A stretch of 64,000 bases of DNA, taken from Diadema setosum (taxonomy: Eukaryota; Echinodermata; Echinoidea; Diadematoida; Diadematidae). Below the pieces are notes generated by a model. The model made no database searches. It was not told the origin of the DNA and worked only from the letters and a program-made list of their open reading frames with translations. Of this stretch, positions 32,764 through 44,400 are shown in pieces. Within the stretch, counting starts at the first letter, position 1. Each line of letters begins with the position of its first letter. The position numbers and the translations under genes were made by a program. The stretch is from contig NC_092695.1 of NCBI RefSeq assembly GCF_964275005.1, forward strand, positions 7,097,832 through 7,161,831, written 5' to 3'.

Positions 32764-34409
32764 ACATAAGCACTTTTCTGAGGGAGAAAGATTTGCAGTG
32801 ACACCATGTGGTCCTGTTTACCTTTGGGAGCAGTGATTTTAGAATGTTCAAGATATCACATTTGATGCGTATGTGTAGGTCTGTTGTATCACAAAACATC
32901 CTACCATATAAAATGTTTGTAATAAAGCCTAAAATATAAGGAGATATCAGCATTTATTCATCATTCATCATTAAACCGTAATTGTAGACAGTTTAGTCTG
33001 GAAACATTTTCATTATACAGTAACTGTAATTATTGTTCACATTTTGTTTATTTAACAATACTTAACATCCATCATACGGATTCAAACTTTTACAGTGGTT
33101 GTTTCTATCCCTAACTCACATTTAAGAACTATTTTAAAGCACTGGTGCTAGGTTTTTGTTTCTTATGCAAATGGTAAATTATGCCTTTAACCAGATCGTT
33201 GTTTGGCAGAAGAGCCTAGAAGAGAATTGAAGAGGGAAGCGACATATGGGGGTTGTAAGGAGGGCAAAAAGTGAAGAGTGGGGGACAGTAATGGGCTAGA
33301 AGTTGAAGTTGCACTTTAGTGGAGACGGTAGAGAAAGGAACAGAGAGAGTGGTAAGGAAGAATAGAGTGAGAATCAAGTAAGATGTTCGGACATCGCTAG
33401 AAGGAGAAAGATGGAATGGAAGAGAAGAGGAAGAGGGAGGAGTTGAATGTTGGAATATCATGGAGATAGGAGAGAGAAGTGAAGATTCATGAAACCAGGA
33501 GAAGAACAAAGTCGGCAAACAATGTGGATTATGGAATGCGGAATCATGGAGAAAGGACGAATAATCCTGCAAAGGAAAGGTAAGTTGAGGAGAGATGAGA
33601 CTATGTTGAGAGAAGGGAGAGAGGGGGGGGGGGAGAGAGAGAAAACAAAGAAAAGAAGAAGAAAAAGAAAAATTGAAATTCAAGAAGTAAAGGAGAGGGG
33701 GCTTGGGTGGATCCTGGAAATAAATGCTGCAGAGGAGAGAAAAAAAAAATGGAGAGGAAAATTGATGACAGTTAAATCCTGGAAAGGTTCCTGTGGGAGA
33801 AATGCAAAATGAGAGATTAAAATAAGGTTAAAGTATTGTCCTGAGGGGAGAAGGCAAGATAAATAACCTGTGAAGAAAACTGTAAATTAATACAAGTGGT
33901 CCTGAAAAGGACTGTTGGGTTGTATGGGAGGAAGAAATAAAATGAAAAAGAAGAAAAGAGAAGAGGACAGAAAAGAAAAGATAAGTAGCGTAGAAACAGA
34001 CAAAAGTGTAGGAGAGATAGGAAAGAGAAGTGAAATACTGGTTAACTTCTCTCTCCTATCTCCATGATTTTCCAACATTCAACTCCTCCCTCTTCCTCTT
34101 CTCTTCTATTTCATCTTTCTCCTAACGATGTCCGAACATCTTACTTGATTCTCACTCTATTCTTCCTTACCACTCTCTCTGTTCCTTTCTCTACCTTCTC
34201 CACTAGTGCAACTTCAACTTCTAGCCCATTACTGTCCCCCACTCCTCACTTTTTGCCCTCCTTACAACCCCCATTATGTCGCTTCCCTCTTCAATTCTCC
34301 TCTTTCTAGGCTCTTCTGCCAAACAATGATCCACATGGTGTCACCGCAAATCTTTCTCCCTCATTTACTTCACCATGCAAACCTTCAAACAACACATAAG
34401 CACTTTTCT
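32764..34409. repeat. 1.6-kb imperfect inverted repeat flanked by a 16-bp direct repeat
   Basis: ACATAAGCACTTTTCT occurs perfectly at 32764-32779 and 34394-34409. Inside, 32780-32811 plus 33195-33484 form one arm (GAGGGAGAAAGATTTGC..., GTTTGGCAGAAGAGCCTAGA...). The inverted arm is 34044-34362. The arms are strongly purine- or pyrimidine-biased, with a purine-rich loop at 33485-34043. Element type unknown. Confidence 0.75.
32812..33194. repeat. Interspersed repeat C, copy 1
   Basis: Matches 52745-53098 along its length (TTGTATCACAA, GACATCCTACCAT, TGTAATAAAGCCTAAAATAT, ACAGTTTAGTCT/ACGGTTTAGTCT). It interrupts the left arm of the large inverted repeat. The class is unknown. Confidence 0.65.
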
Positions 34410-35042
34410 CTTTAAAGATAAAAGTGCTGAAAACTGAAAGCAAACAGCTTTTTAGATTGCAACTTGCCACTTATTTTATGCGATGCTTTCAATCAATTAA
34501 TTTTAGTTTCACTGAAATATTGCCCTTTGGTCTGTCTATTGGCCTTTCTTCATCCGCTATACTATCCATGATGTGACGTCATGAATGTGACTGAGCATAA
34601 TGTGATCGACCGCAGAGTCCTGTATTTCCCACACCCTCACCGATTGATGGTGATGGTAGAGTCTACGTGTGGAAATATGACTGCGCCATGGGCAGGCAAC
34701 TTCCACGGACCGCCACTGCGACACACACAAAGCGATACTGAATATCGAATCGGGAGTGCTCAGTCGTCCGGCTAGGGCGTATGTACGTACGTCATAGGTG
34801 GGGATTGCTGTCAGTTCTGCGGCGTTCTCTGCTGCGTTTTCCTGGGTAGGCATTGTATGCTACCGTTGTGTAGCCTTTGTACGTGAAGTACGGGCGGGCT
34901 GCAATCGGGAGTAAGCGAGTGACGTGAATGCTAGTTGTGTTCACTGGTTGTGTGCGACATCTACGCGTGGTCTCCATATTGGGCTCGGCATGGGAATCTG
35001 TGGGTGACGCTTTCTCAATAGATTTTCCCCGTTTTTGGAATC
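34410..35042. promoter_or_regulatory. Probable promoter and 5' UTR of the THAP exon
   Basis: From about 34640 CpG density rises (GCGACACACACAAAGCGATA, GTACGTACGTCA, GTACGGGCGGG, GAGTGACGTGA). No TATA box is evident, as in many CpG-type promoters. A TTTCTCAATAG at 35012-35022 could instead be an acceptor bringing in an upstream 5' UTR exon. Confidence 0.4.
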
Positions 35043-35471
35043 ATGCCGCAAACCTGTGTCGTTGGAGGTTGTACCAGGAATACTTGTTCACATCGCAATG
35101 TGACTTTCCTTCGATTTCCTTCAGACCATGGTTTGCGACGAGCGTGGATAAGATTCGTTCAGACAACGAGATCGGACTTCAAAATAACCAAGTGGTCTCG
35201 CATATGCTCCGCTCACTTCACGGAGAACAGCGTGGACACGTCCGTAAGCATGCAGCACCAATTCGGATTTCAATCTCGCTTCCGCCTCAAAGTCGGGGCT
35301 GTGCCTTCTGTGAAAGCACCAACGAATCCCAGCTACAAATACGACATGTCGAACTCTGTATCGGTTAAACCTGAATCGAGTTCTGAGTCAATGTGGACAA
35401 GCAGAACAAGCAAGAAGAAGAGCAAGCACGAGAAGAAAAAACTGAGCCAAAAGAAGGATTTGGGAACAAAG
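35043..35471 (+). CDS. THAP-domain exon
   Basis: It starts [13 protein letters not shown] at an ATG after CpG-rich DNA and ends KKDLGTK at AAAG/GTAAGT, exactly on a codon boundary. All hallmark THAP residues are present: the C2CH ligands, the FP of FLRFPSD, the Trp of RRAWIRF, ICSAHF and AVPSV. The part after the domain is Ser/Lys-rich. If the intron is not removed the frame ends 20 codons later at 35531. No transposase-like sequence follows, so this is not a P-element remnant. Confidence 0.85.
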
Positions 35472-38400
35472 GTAAGTAGATTCGATCGGACACTGGCTCG
35501 GGTCTCGGCTCGAGCCTCTCGCAGCCGCTAGTTCTGCGTGCAAGTAAAATTGTGAAGACACCTCCATGTCCGTACTGCCGCAATGAATCCGACTTCATAT
35601 AGGGCGTCGATGTACACCCTGTATCTAGACCGTTTTCTTGCCTGTAAAAGAAAATATGACGGCGATACACTAACACTCAAACGTGTAATTTTCTGAATTT
35701 GTCATCACCCGTAGAGTTCATGTGTCTGTAAGGAACATTCTGGGTATGTTTGGGAGTCGCAGCGCGGCCGGGTAGATAAAAAAATTTTCTCATTCGCTGG
35801 ATATATGAACTGAGCTGAGCTCGTTCAATTCACTTCACATCTGCTTTCAGGCGCGGTCCGGTGCGGCGCAGTGCAAGGAGCACGTTTGTGTTGCAATAGG
35901 CGTTTGTGTCTTCGGAGTCAGAAGTAGGAAATGAATGGAAACTCCCCCAAAATTACACAAATCTCAAAAGGGATCAATTTTGGTTAAATTTTATCTACTT
36001 ACACTCTCAAAGTGTTTAGTGATTTAACTTTTTTTTTTTTCATGAGTAGGCCTAGATCTAAATTTGAGTTGCTAAATTCATTTGTCTGTAGAAGTGGTGG
36101 TTCATTCAATTAGAATCCAATTTATGTAGGTACATATACAGTATACTGTATATACTGTATATTGTCTGTGTAACGTACTGTATGTGATTCTCCTTCGCAT
36201 TAACATTGTTGCTAGCCTGTACTAAGCTGGCTGTATGTTACATGCAAATGAATGAAGTGATCGTGAATTGGGCACTGGTAGTGAAACAGATTTTACTCTG
36301 TTTTTTTTTTGTGTACAACCAAATAGAGCTGGCACTGCACGGGCACGACCTTGTCGACATGTTGCAGAAATGAAATAGCAGTGGTGATTAGCACCGCCTC
36401 TGTTTGAGTTTTTAAAGTCCAGTGTACATTACAATTTGGTTCCCCTATAATTCTATGCAGTAGGGAAAATTGTGGATATGGAACCTGCAAGTAGGGCTAC
36501 AAGCAATGTATCTATACTACACGTACAATGTATGCTATGTGTGCTGATTTAATGGCAGGTCCTGTAAGTTATAAAACACTATACAGCTGTACATACATGT
36601 ACATGTAGTTGTAAACCAGTTAGATTAAGAATTGTTCCAGTTCTCACTCTCAGTCACTCTAAATTTTTATTTCTGCATTTTCATTTTTTTTTTTTTTTTG
36701 GCACATGTAAAGTTGTGTCTACAGAAAGCCCTGTTGTGCACAGCTCTGTAATCACTGTACAATTGCTAAGAAGTAGCATTAAAGGACAAGTTCACCTTCA
36801 CAAACATAAGGATTGAGAGAATGCAGCAATATTAGAATACATCAGTGAAAGTTTGAGGAAAATTAGACAATCGATGCAAAAGTTATTAATTTTTTAAATT
36901 TCTGTGTTGGAACTGCTGGATGAGGAGACTATTACAGCTTGTGATGTCATATTCGTACAACAGTATAAAGAAAATGTAAAGAAAATTCAACATATTTTCA
37001 CTTTTTTCGCATTTTATAATAAAAGAGCACTTGACTTGCCTCTTTCTAAAGGCAGGGGGGATAATATTACCCATAACATACAGTATGTCAGTAACAATTC
37101 AAGGGAATTTGTACTTTTTTCAAAAGATGAAATTTTGTGAAATTCTCTTTATATTTTCCTTATATTGTTGTACTCATGTGACATCATATGCTGCAGTAGT
37201 CTTTTCATCCAGCGATGACTACGCAAAAACTTCAAAAATTCATAATTTTTGAACGGATCGTCTGATTTTCCTCAAACTTTCAATGATGTGTTCTACTAAT
37301 ATTGCTACATTCTCTCAATCCTTATGTTTATGAAGGTGAACTTGTCCCTTAAAGGTAGGGAATCCCATTTGCATGCCTTAAATGAAGAGTTGTATAAATA
37401 CAGTGGTATGTTGAAGAGAGTATCATTTTAGAAACTCCCACAAAGTATTGAAAGTGGAAGGTAACATTTAGTACATTTTTATTGACCGTTAGATTTTGAA
37501 TTGAATTTTTTTCGGGGCTCACCGTAAATTCCAGTACATTACTAGGCTACCTTTGCAGACCCATGCACTGCATGTGTGTCCATCATGTATATTTTGTGAA
37601 GAAAGTTCATCAAAACTTACAAACATTTCTATATACATTCTTGCCACACACTCTACTTGTTATTACATCAGCTCTTATACTTTTAGATTTGTGTTTATAG
37701 ATAAAAGATACAGAAGACTGCAACAAAAATGCTTAAGTGTGGCTGACACACAGAACTACTGAGTAGTTGAGTTTTGTGCATTATTCAAATTGTAGATAAC
37801 TGTTGACTTCCAAATTTCTCAGCAGTGGCCTAAACAACTCCCCTGAGGTTCATATTTAATGTTTTGCTGCATTTTGGGAGGTCTGTAAAAGGTATCCCCT
37901 ACCTTTAGCAATCATTCATATTGTATGTATGTGTTCCAGTAACTAGTGAAGTTTTATTTCTTCACTCACAAAATTGTACAGTAGAGGGGATCCCTGTGGA
38001 ATTGCCTCCCCCCCCCCCCCCCATATAAAAAAACAAATGTAAGCATGCTCTTCAGAATTCCGGTGGGTTTTGGATGAAGAATTAAATCGGTCATACAGTT
38101 GAACCTCTCTTATCCGGCCTCCCTTTATCCGGATCTCTCTATTATACGGACGCAATCTCGCTATGATTTTTTCTTTTTTTTATAATTACGGGAGGAAAGG
38201 GGGATTCCCAACTCCTTGAGAACTCCTACACAAACACACATGAATTACATATTACTTCCAACATTAACATACACCTCTATTTTGGGGTCTGTTACTGAGT
38301 GTAACAATGAAAAGGTTGCAGTATACACATTACTACATGTGGTACTACAATGGGCTACATCGTATGTATATGTACACTGTACATGTATAAAGCATTGAGT

Positions 38401-41400
38401 CTCCCGTATCCGGCCAAATCCCTTATCCGGATGAGCCCCGGTCCCGACTTGTCCGGATACGAGAGGTTCAACTGTACTTGGCATTTCCTTTCCATTTGTC
38501 TTTGTCTTTGTCTAAAATGTATGTGAGGCCCATGTAAATCCCATACGAAAGAGCTTCATTTTTTTACTTGTCACCTTTTTGCAAGTGAACAGTTGCGGAA
38601 TACATGCAGCAGTTGGCTAGTCCCCTTTCAATCATACAGGAACATGTACCTGTACTTTGTGTCAGTTTTCTGTGGTTTTCCTTAACAAGGAAGCCTCATA
38701 CAGTACAACAAATGTATTGCATACAATGTCATACATGTAGTCAACAGTATGCTCAATGAATTAGTCATAGTGTATCTGACTGACATGATATTTTTGTTTT
38801 ACACCTAGGCCTATAGAACCTTGCAAGTTCTAAGTAACATTGGGATATAAATACAAATGTATTTTACATTTGATGCCATGTTACTTGCATATTTTCTTAA
38901 CAAAAATTTACTTAAAGGGATCGTATAATTTTGGTTGAGACCTAATTTCAGGTTTCTATCATTTTTATGCCTCCGCCAACGAAGTGGCCGGAGGCATTAT
39001 GTTTTCGGGTCGTCCGTACGTACGTACATTGTACGTCCGTCCGTCCGTCCGTACGTCCGTCCCGTTTTGTTTTTGTCGATATCTCAAGAACCGTGTGGTG
39101 GTTTTACATCAAACTTGGTATGAGGGTATATCCTGGGGGGATAATACTTTGTTTGGATTTTAGGGTCAAAGGTCAAAGGTCACAGGTTATTTTGTGAAAA
39201 AAAGGTTGAAAATTCATGTTTTTCTCCATATCTCGCAAATAGTTCAAGGTATCTTCATGGAACTTAGTATATACTGTATGCTTGTTCCAATGGGCAGTGA
39301 TTATCTAGGGAAGTTGGGGGTCATGGTTCAAAGGTCAGGGGGTCAAAGGTCAAGGTCAACTCAAAATACCACTACTTATATTTATGCAATGCCTGAAGGT
39401 TGTTTTTTTTTTTTTTTAACTTGATGTATGCATGTATTACCCAATATATATTCTGTGGGAAGTTTCTTGCCAAAAGGTCAAAGGTCAAGTGAAAGTGCTG
39501 AATTGCACTTTTTCCTCCATATCTCAAAAGTAACTCAAGGTATCATCATGAAACTTACATATATGCATGTTCAACCTAACAGTGATTCTCTTTGGAACTG
39601 TGAGGTCAAAGGTCAAAGGCCAGGTTTAGATACTGCTATTTTCCCATTTGATACTGAAATTATACTTTTTCTCAATACCTTGAAAATTACTCAATGCATA
39701 AACTTATAAAAGGGTCAAAAGTCAAGTAAAAATCATCAGTTCCCCAAATACCTGCACTCTGACATTTTAATCATTCATCCAATTGAACCTACATGTAGAT
39801 CTAGGAAAGTGAACATTCAGCACATTTGTGGCAAACCTGTCATTTTAATATTTTGCCAATTGTGTGAAACTGTCATCACACATTGTCAAGACATTGTACT
39901 ATAGACCTATTAGGAGAACCATGCATTATGGCGGAGGCATATCAGTCGCCGTAGCAATATATCTAGTTTTCTTGGTGAGATAATGAGAAACCTCTTATCA
40001 AATATGAAAGAGCATGTAATTCCATGAGGAATTCAACGTTTATTTGATGAAAATTGGTTTTGAAATGGATAAGATACATGTATCCAAAAAAGAACGATTC
40101 TAATAAAGTGTGGGACCCATACTTTATTACGATCGCTTTGTTTTACTTTGTTTTTGGTTGTTTCAGTTATGTGAAACCCGATTTTCTTCAAATAAACTTT
40201 GAATTCCTCTTAAAATGGTATGCTCTGTACTATTTCATAAGTGTTTTCTTGGTATTTCGCAGAAAGTTAAAAGCCCAATTCTCATCTCCACCAATACTGT
40301 ACCACCCCTTTAATTTTGTGTCTGTTTCGCATTCTTTCTACTTCCTGAGCAAAATGGATATCAGATTTCATATTTATTCCACAAATCCTGTGCTTTAATT
40401 TTAGACTTTCATGCAAATTATGCATGATAACTCAGAGGGTAAAATTAGTACATGTACATCATCATGCAACTTTGTGTACAGGCAGTATGTGCATACAATG
40501 TATACCTACAGTACAATGCAAGTACAACAATGTACATGTCAATAGCAAGTCAAGGGAATGTGAATGATTTTCATGAACTAAGTTTTTAGGAGATGTACAA
40601 CCTTGTAAGTTTTGTGCTGTCTCATTATGCTATGAAGTGAGAATATGTGGAATTCTCTCAATATTTTCTTTATAAATATCATTGTGCCATTGCGACACCA
40701 TGTACAAAGTATAGTTGCATTGTTGTAGTCTTCCCAACCAGCCACATTTGCACACAAAATTTGACCAAACCTGTAAGGAAAAAAAAAAATATATAGCTCT
40801 TGAACTGCTTGTCTATTCCTCAAATGGCATCAGTGTGCTTCACTAAATTTTCTGCGCTGACTGAATCCACATATATACGTCTGATTGAATTCTGTTTTGG
40901 TGATTCTGGGAAGTTTTCTGTGTTTTGTAAATTCAACGTATAGGTCAGAGAATTCTGTGTCCTTGAATCTATGTTGCCCCTCAATATTATGCATAATTTG
41001 TGTACTGTAGGGAGGGTAGAAATCAGTGATTTTATCATTGCTGTGTTTCATGCTTGCATTGGGATAATCTAAAACAAACCCTCATATGCTTTGATAATAT
41101 CAGCATTAAATTATTCTTTACTTGGTGGTAGCGTTTGTCCAATTAACTTTGCTAGAAATTTCTCTGCTCTCAAACTTTCATGGTGCTACATTTGTATATT
41201 TAAGCATTTGCCCAATTGCCTGGGGCAAGTGAAAAGAAAAAGTCGGGCAAGTGTTTTGGAACAATAAGACAAATGCTTGCCCGACTTGGGCAAGCAAAAA
41301 ATTTTGAAGCCACCTTTATTTCACTTGTTACCCCTCTTCCTCACCCACAAAGTCATCCATACAGGTCCAAAGATAACAGACGTGAAGTTACTAAATGCAA

Positions 41401-44400
41401 TGCATTTTACACTGTAATTTCATTACAGCAACTCTCCAACACTTACTTGAAGAAGCCCCATTGCAATGTAATGTCAACACTCGATCAAACCATGTTTGTT
41501 ACTCCAAAGTGTTTAAACGTGCGAATCAACATGTACTGTTTCTGCAAATGATTGTGTTTTATTAAGCCCTTGACTTGCAGTGTAACTGATTTTGAAGTGA
41601 TTTTCTACATTTTCAAATATTTTGGACTGTTTTTTCGGGCAAGTGTTCTGCAACAATTTAAAAATCTGCTTGCCCGACCAGGCAAGTGGTAAAAGAAAAA
41701 GTTATGTAGCACCCTGACTTTAACTTTATGTTTTCATTCCCATAAAATGGCAGTCATCTCAGTAAAATTCACAAAAATAAATAATACCACAGAATGTGTA
41801 ATGTATTCTGTTACTACTGTGAAAGTGGTAAGAGCACTAGATGAGACTGTGAAGTCTATTCCTACCCCACCAGGAAACACGCTAGAATGTTCCCCTAGAC
41901 ACCCTGAGCAAGCATTTTCCTATACCAGTCATGCTGAAAAGGCAAATGTCAACCTGAATTTGCCTTAGCAACAAACCCTGCTTGATCTAAGTGAAGCAGA
42001 GGAAAAAGCATTTGGCGTGAAAACAAATACAGGAAATAGCTCTCATGGCCTTTTAGATTACAGTGTATGTATTTTCTCTTGGTAAGAATGTCGATATTTT
42101 ACATTCTACTCTTGAAACATGAAATAGCGAAAAGCTCTTCCACGAGTTCCACCCACTCTACTTGTACAAAAGTGAATGACTGAATTCATTTTGTACACAA
42201 GGAGATGAGATAGCTTCTTCCTGCCCTTTGAATAGGAATGTTGAAGAGTGGAGTTACAGTAGATGTATTTGTACATAAGCCGAGATATGGCATTTCCAGA
42301 TGAGAAAATATACAGTAAGCAAGGAGGAAAACATAGATGTTCACAATAAGTAATGTCAAAAAAAGAAACATGAAATATTTAAGTAGACATTGGTCACAAT
42401 CATGAAGTTGTGAGTCGTTAGTTACAGTTTGAACGTCAGGAGTGCTTACTTGTAGATCATCAGAATGAAATCAGTGAATATAATCAAAGTAGACATCTTA
42501 TTTCCACAACTGTGATTTCATCTGCAGATGCTGTACATTGTATATCCCTTGGTGTTTTCGGCATGAATGTTCTTAATTTTGCAATTTCCTTCCCAACTCT
42601 GCTCTGAAGTCGACATGGGAATAGCATTTCACATGATGTTCAAGACAAAGACATACAAAGTTACTCTCTTTTTCCCCCAATATAATATAGAAAATATATT
42701 TTCAGTCTTTTGAACACAAAATCTAGGAGTAAAAGCTCTACTATACTGTACAGTAAGTGGCCCTGTGATCACGTGACCCAAGATGGGAGTCTGTTACGAA
42801 TGTCAAAGCAGTCACATTTCCTTTTTTTCTTCTTCTTTTTTTCTGGTCAGGATATATACTGTACCTATATTTTCTTTACTACTCCTGTTCTTTAAAGGAC
42901 AAGTTCACCTTGATATTGTATGTGTATTGAGTGAATACATCAAATTTATTAGAACATGTTAGTAACAGTTTGAGGAAAATCAGAACAATCCTTTCAAAAG
43001 TTAAAGAGTTTTTGGAAGTTTCGTTGCTGCTATTGCTGGATGAGAAGACTACTACACTTTATGATGTCACATGTGCAGAACTGTACAAAGAAAGTATACA
43101 GAGAATTCCACAAAGTTTTATTTCTTTAATTTTTTTTTTAAAGTACATATTCCCTCAACTTGTTACTGACATACATTTTGTACATTTCATGTTGATAATA
43201 TTATCCCCTGCCTTTTGAAAGAGGCAAGTCAAGTGCTCTTTTATTATGTAAGAAAAGTGAAAATATGTTGATTTTTCTTCATATTTTCTGTTACCATTCT
43301 ATGAATGTGACATCACAAAAACTGTACCAGTAGTCTTCATATCCAGCGATGGCAGCACTGAAACTTCAAAAATTCATAACTTTTGAACAGATTGTCTGAT
43401 TTTCCTCAACCTTCCATTGTTATGTTCTAGATTTTATACTAATATTGCTGCATTCACTCAATCCACACATGCATGTACATTGTACATAATGGTGAACTTG
43501 TCCTTCAATTCTACTGTGCAGAAATTAAAGGGATTGTACAGTTTTGGTTGAGACCTTATTTCAGGTTTCTCAAATCTTTTGTGAGATAATGAGAAACCTC
43601 TTATGAAATATGAAAGAGCATGTGATTCTATGAGGAATTCAACATTTATTTGATGAAAATTGGTTTTGAAATGGCTAAGATATCCGAAAAAGAGCGATTC
43701 TAACAAGTGTAGGACCCACAATTTAGTACGATCGCTTTGTTTTACTTTGTTTTTGGATGTTTCGGTCATTCCAAACCCAATTTTCATCAAATAAACTTTG
43801 AATTCCTCTTAAAATGGTATGCTCTGTACAATATCATAAGTGTTTTCTTGGTATCTCACAAAAAGTTAAAAGCCAAATTCTCATCTCCACCAATACTGTA
43901 CCATCCCTTTAATCCTTTTGGGATGAATCATAGGGTTGAGACAAGTTTTCATTCTTGGCTCTCTGCCAAGCTAATTGTAATATAAGTATTGCATTAAATG
44001 AATATTAAATGAATATGAATTATTCATTATATTCATGAGTCAGATCACAGTTGGTATGCTAATGAGGACGTGTCAACGCTGCGCTGGCAATGCAGGCAGC
44101 TACGGATGAGCGAGCCGCTGACATGCATACTTATGTGTATTCATTAGATGCGACGGCGTGGTGAGCAATGCGGTCGCTGATTGGCTGCTACCCTTTTTGG
44201 TAGGAGAATCAGCGAGAAACAACGCTCAAGTTAAGAAATTAATGTCAGGTTTCAAAAGGCCTCGCGGCTGCGCCGCTCGGTCTCGCATTCACCCGTTCTC
44301 TCGTTGTTGGTTTCTTTTTCAGCCACAAGGCCTTGCCAAAAGGCTATACGTAATATGGATTAACTACAAAAATTGTAATCCTATTGATCTACAAAGTTTT

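Noticed and set aside
33216-33812. Open frames of 155 and 107 codons on opposite strands
   Set aside because: Both are products of the purine/pyrimidine-biased inverted repeat.
34581-34977. Open frames upstream of the THAP ATG
   Set aside because: They lie in the CpG-rich promoter/5' UTR and have no recognisable domain.
35043-35471. THAP exon as a P-element transposase remnant
   Set aside because: No transposase-like sequence follows, no element termini flank it, the domain is intact, and it ends at a phase-matched donor.
43737-43985. Open frames inside family A and B copies
   Set aside because: Similar frames recur in each copy because the sequence recurs; no codon-level conservation or domain visible.
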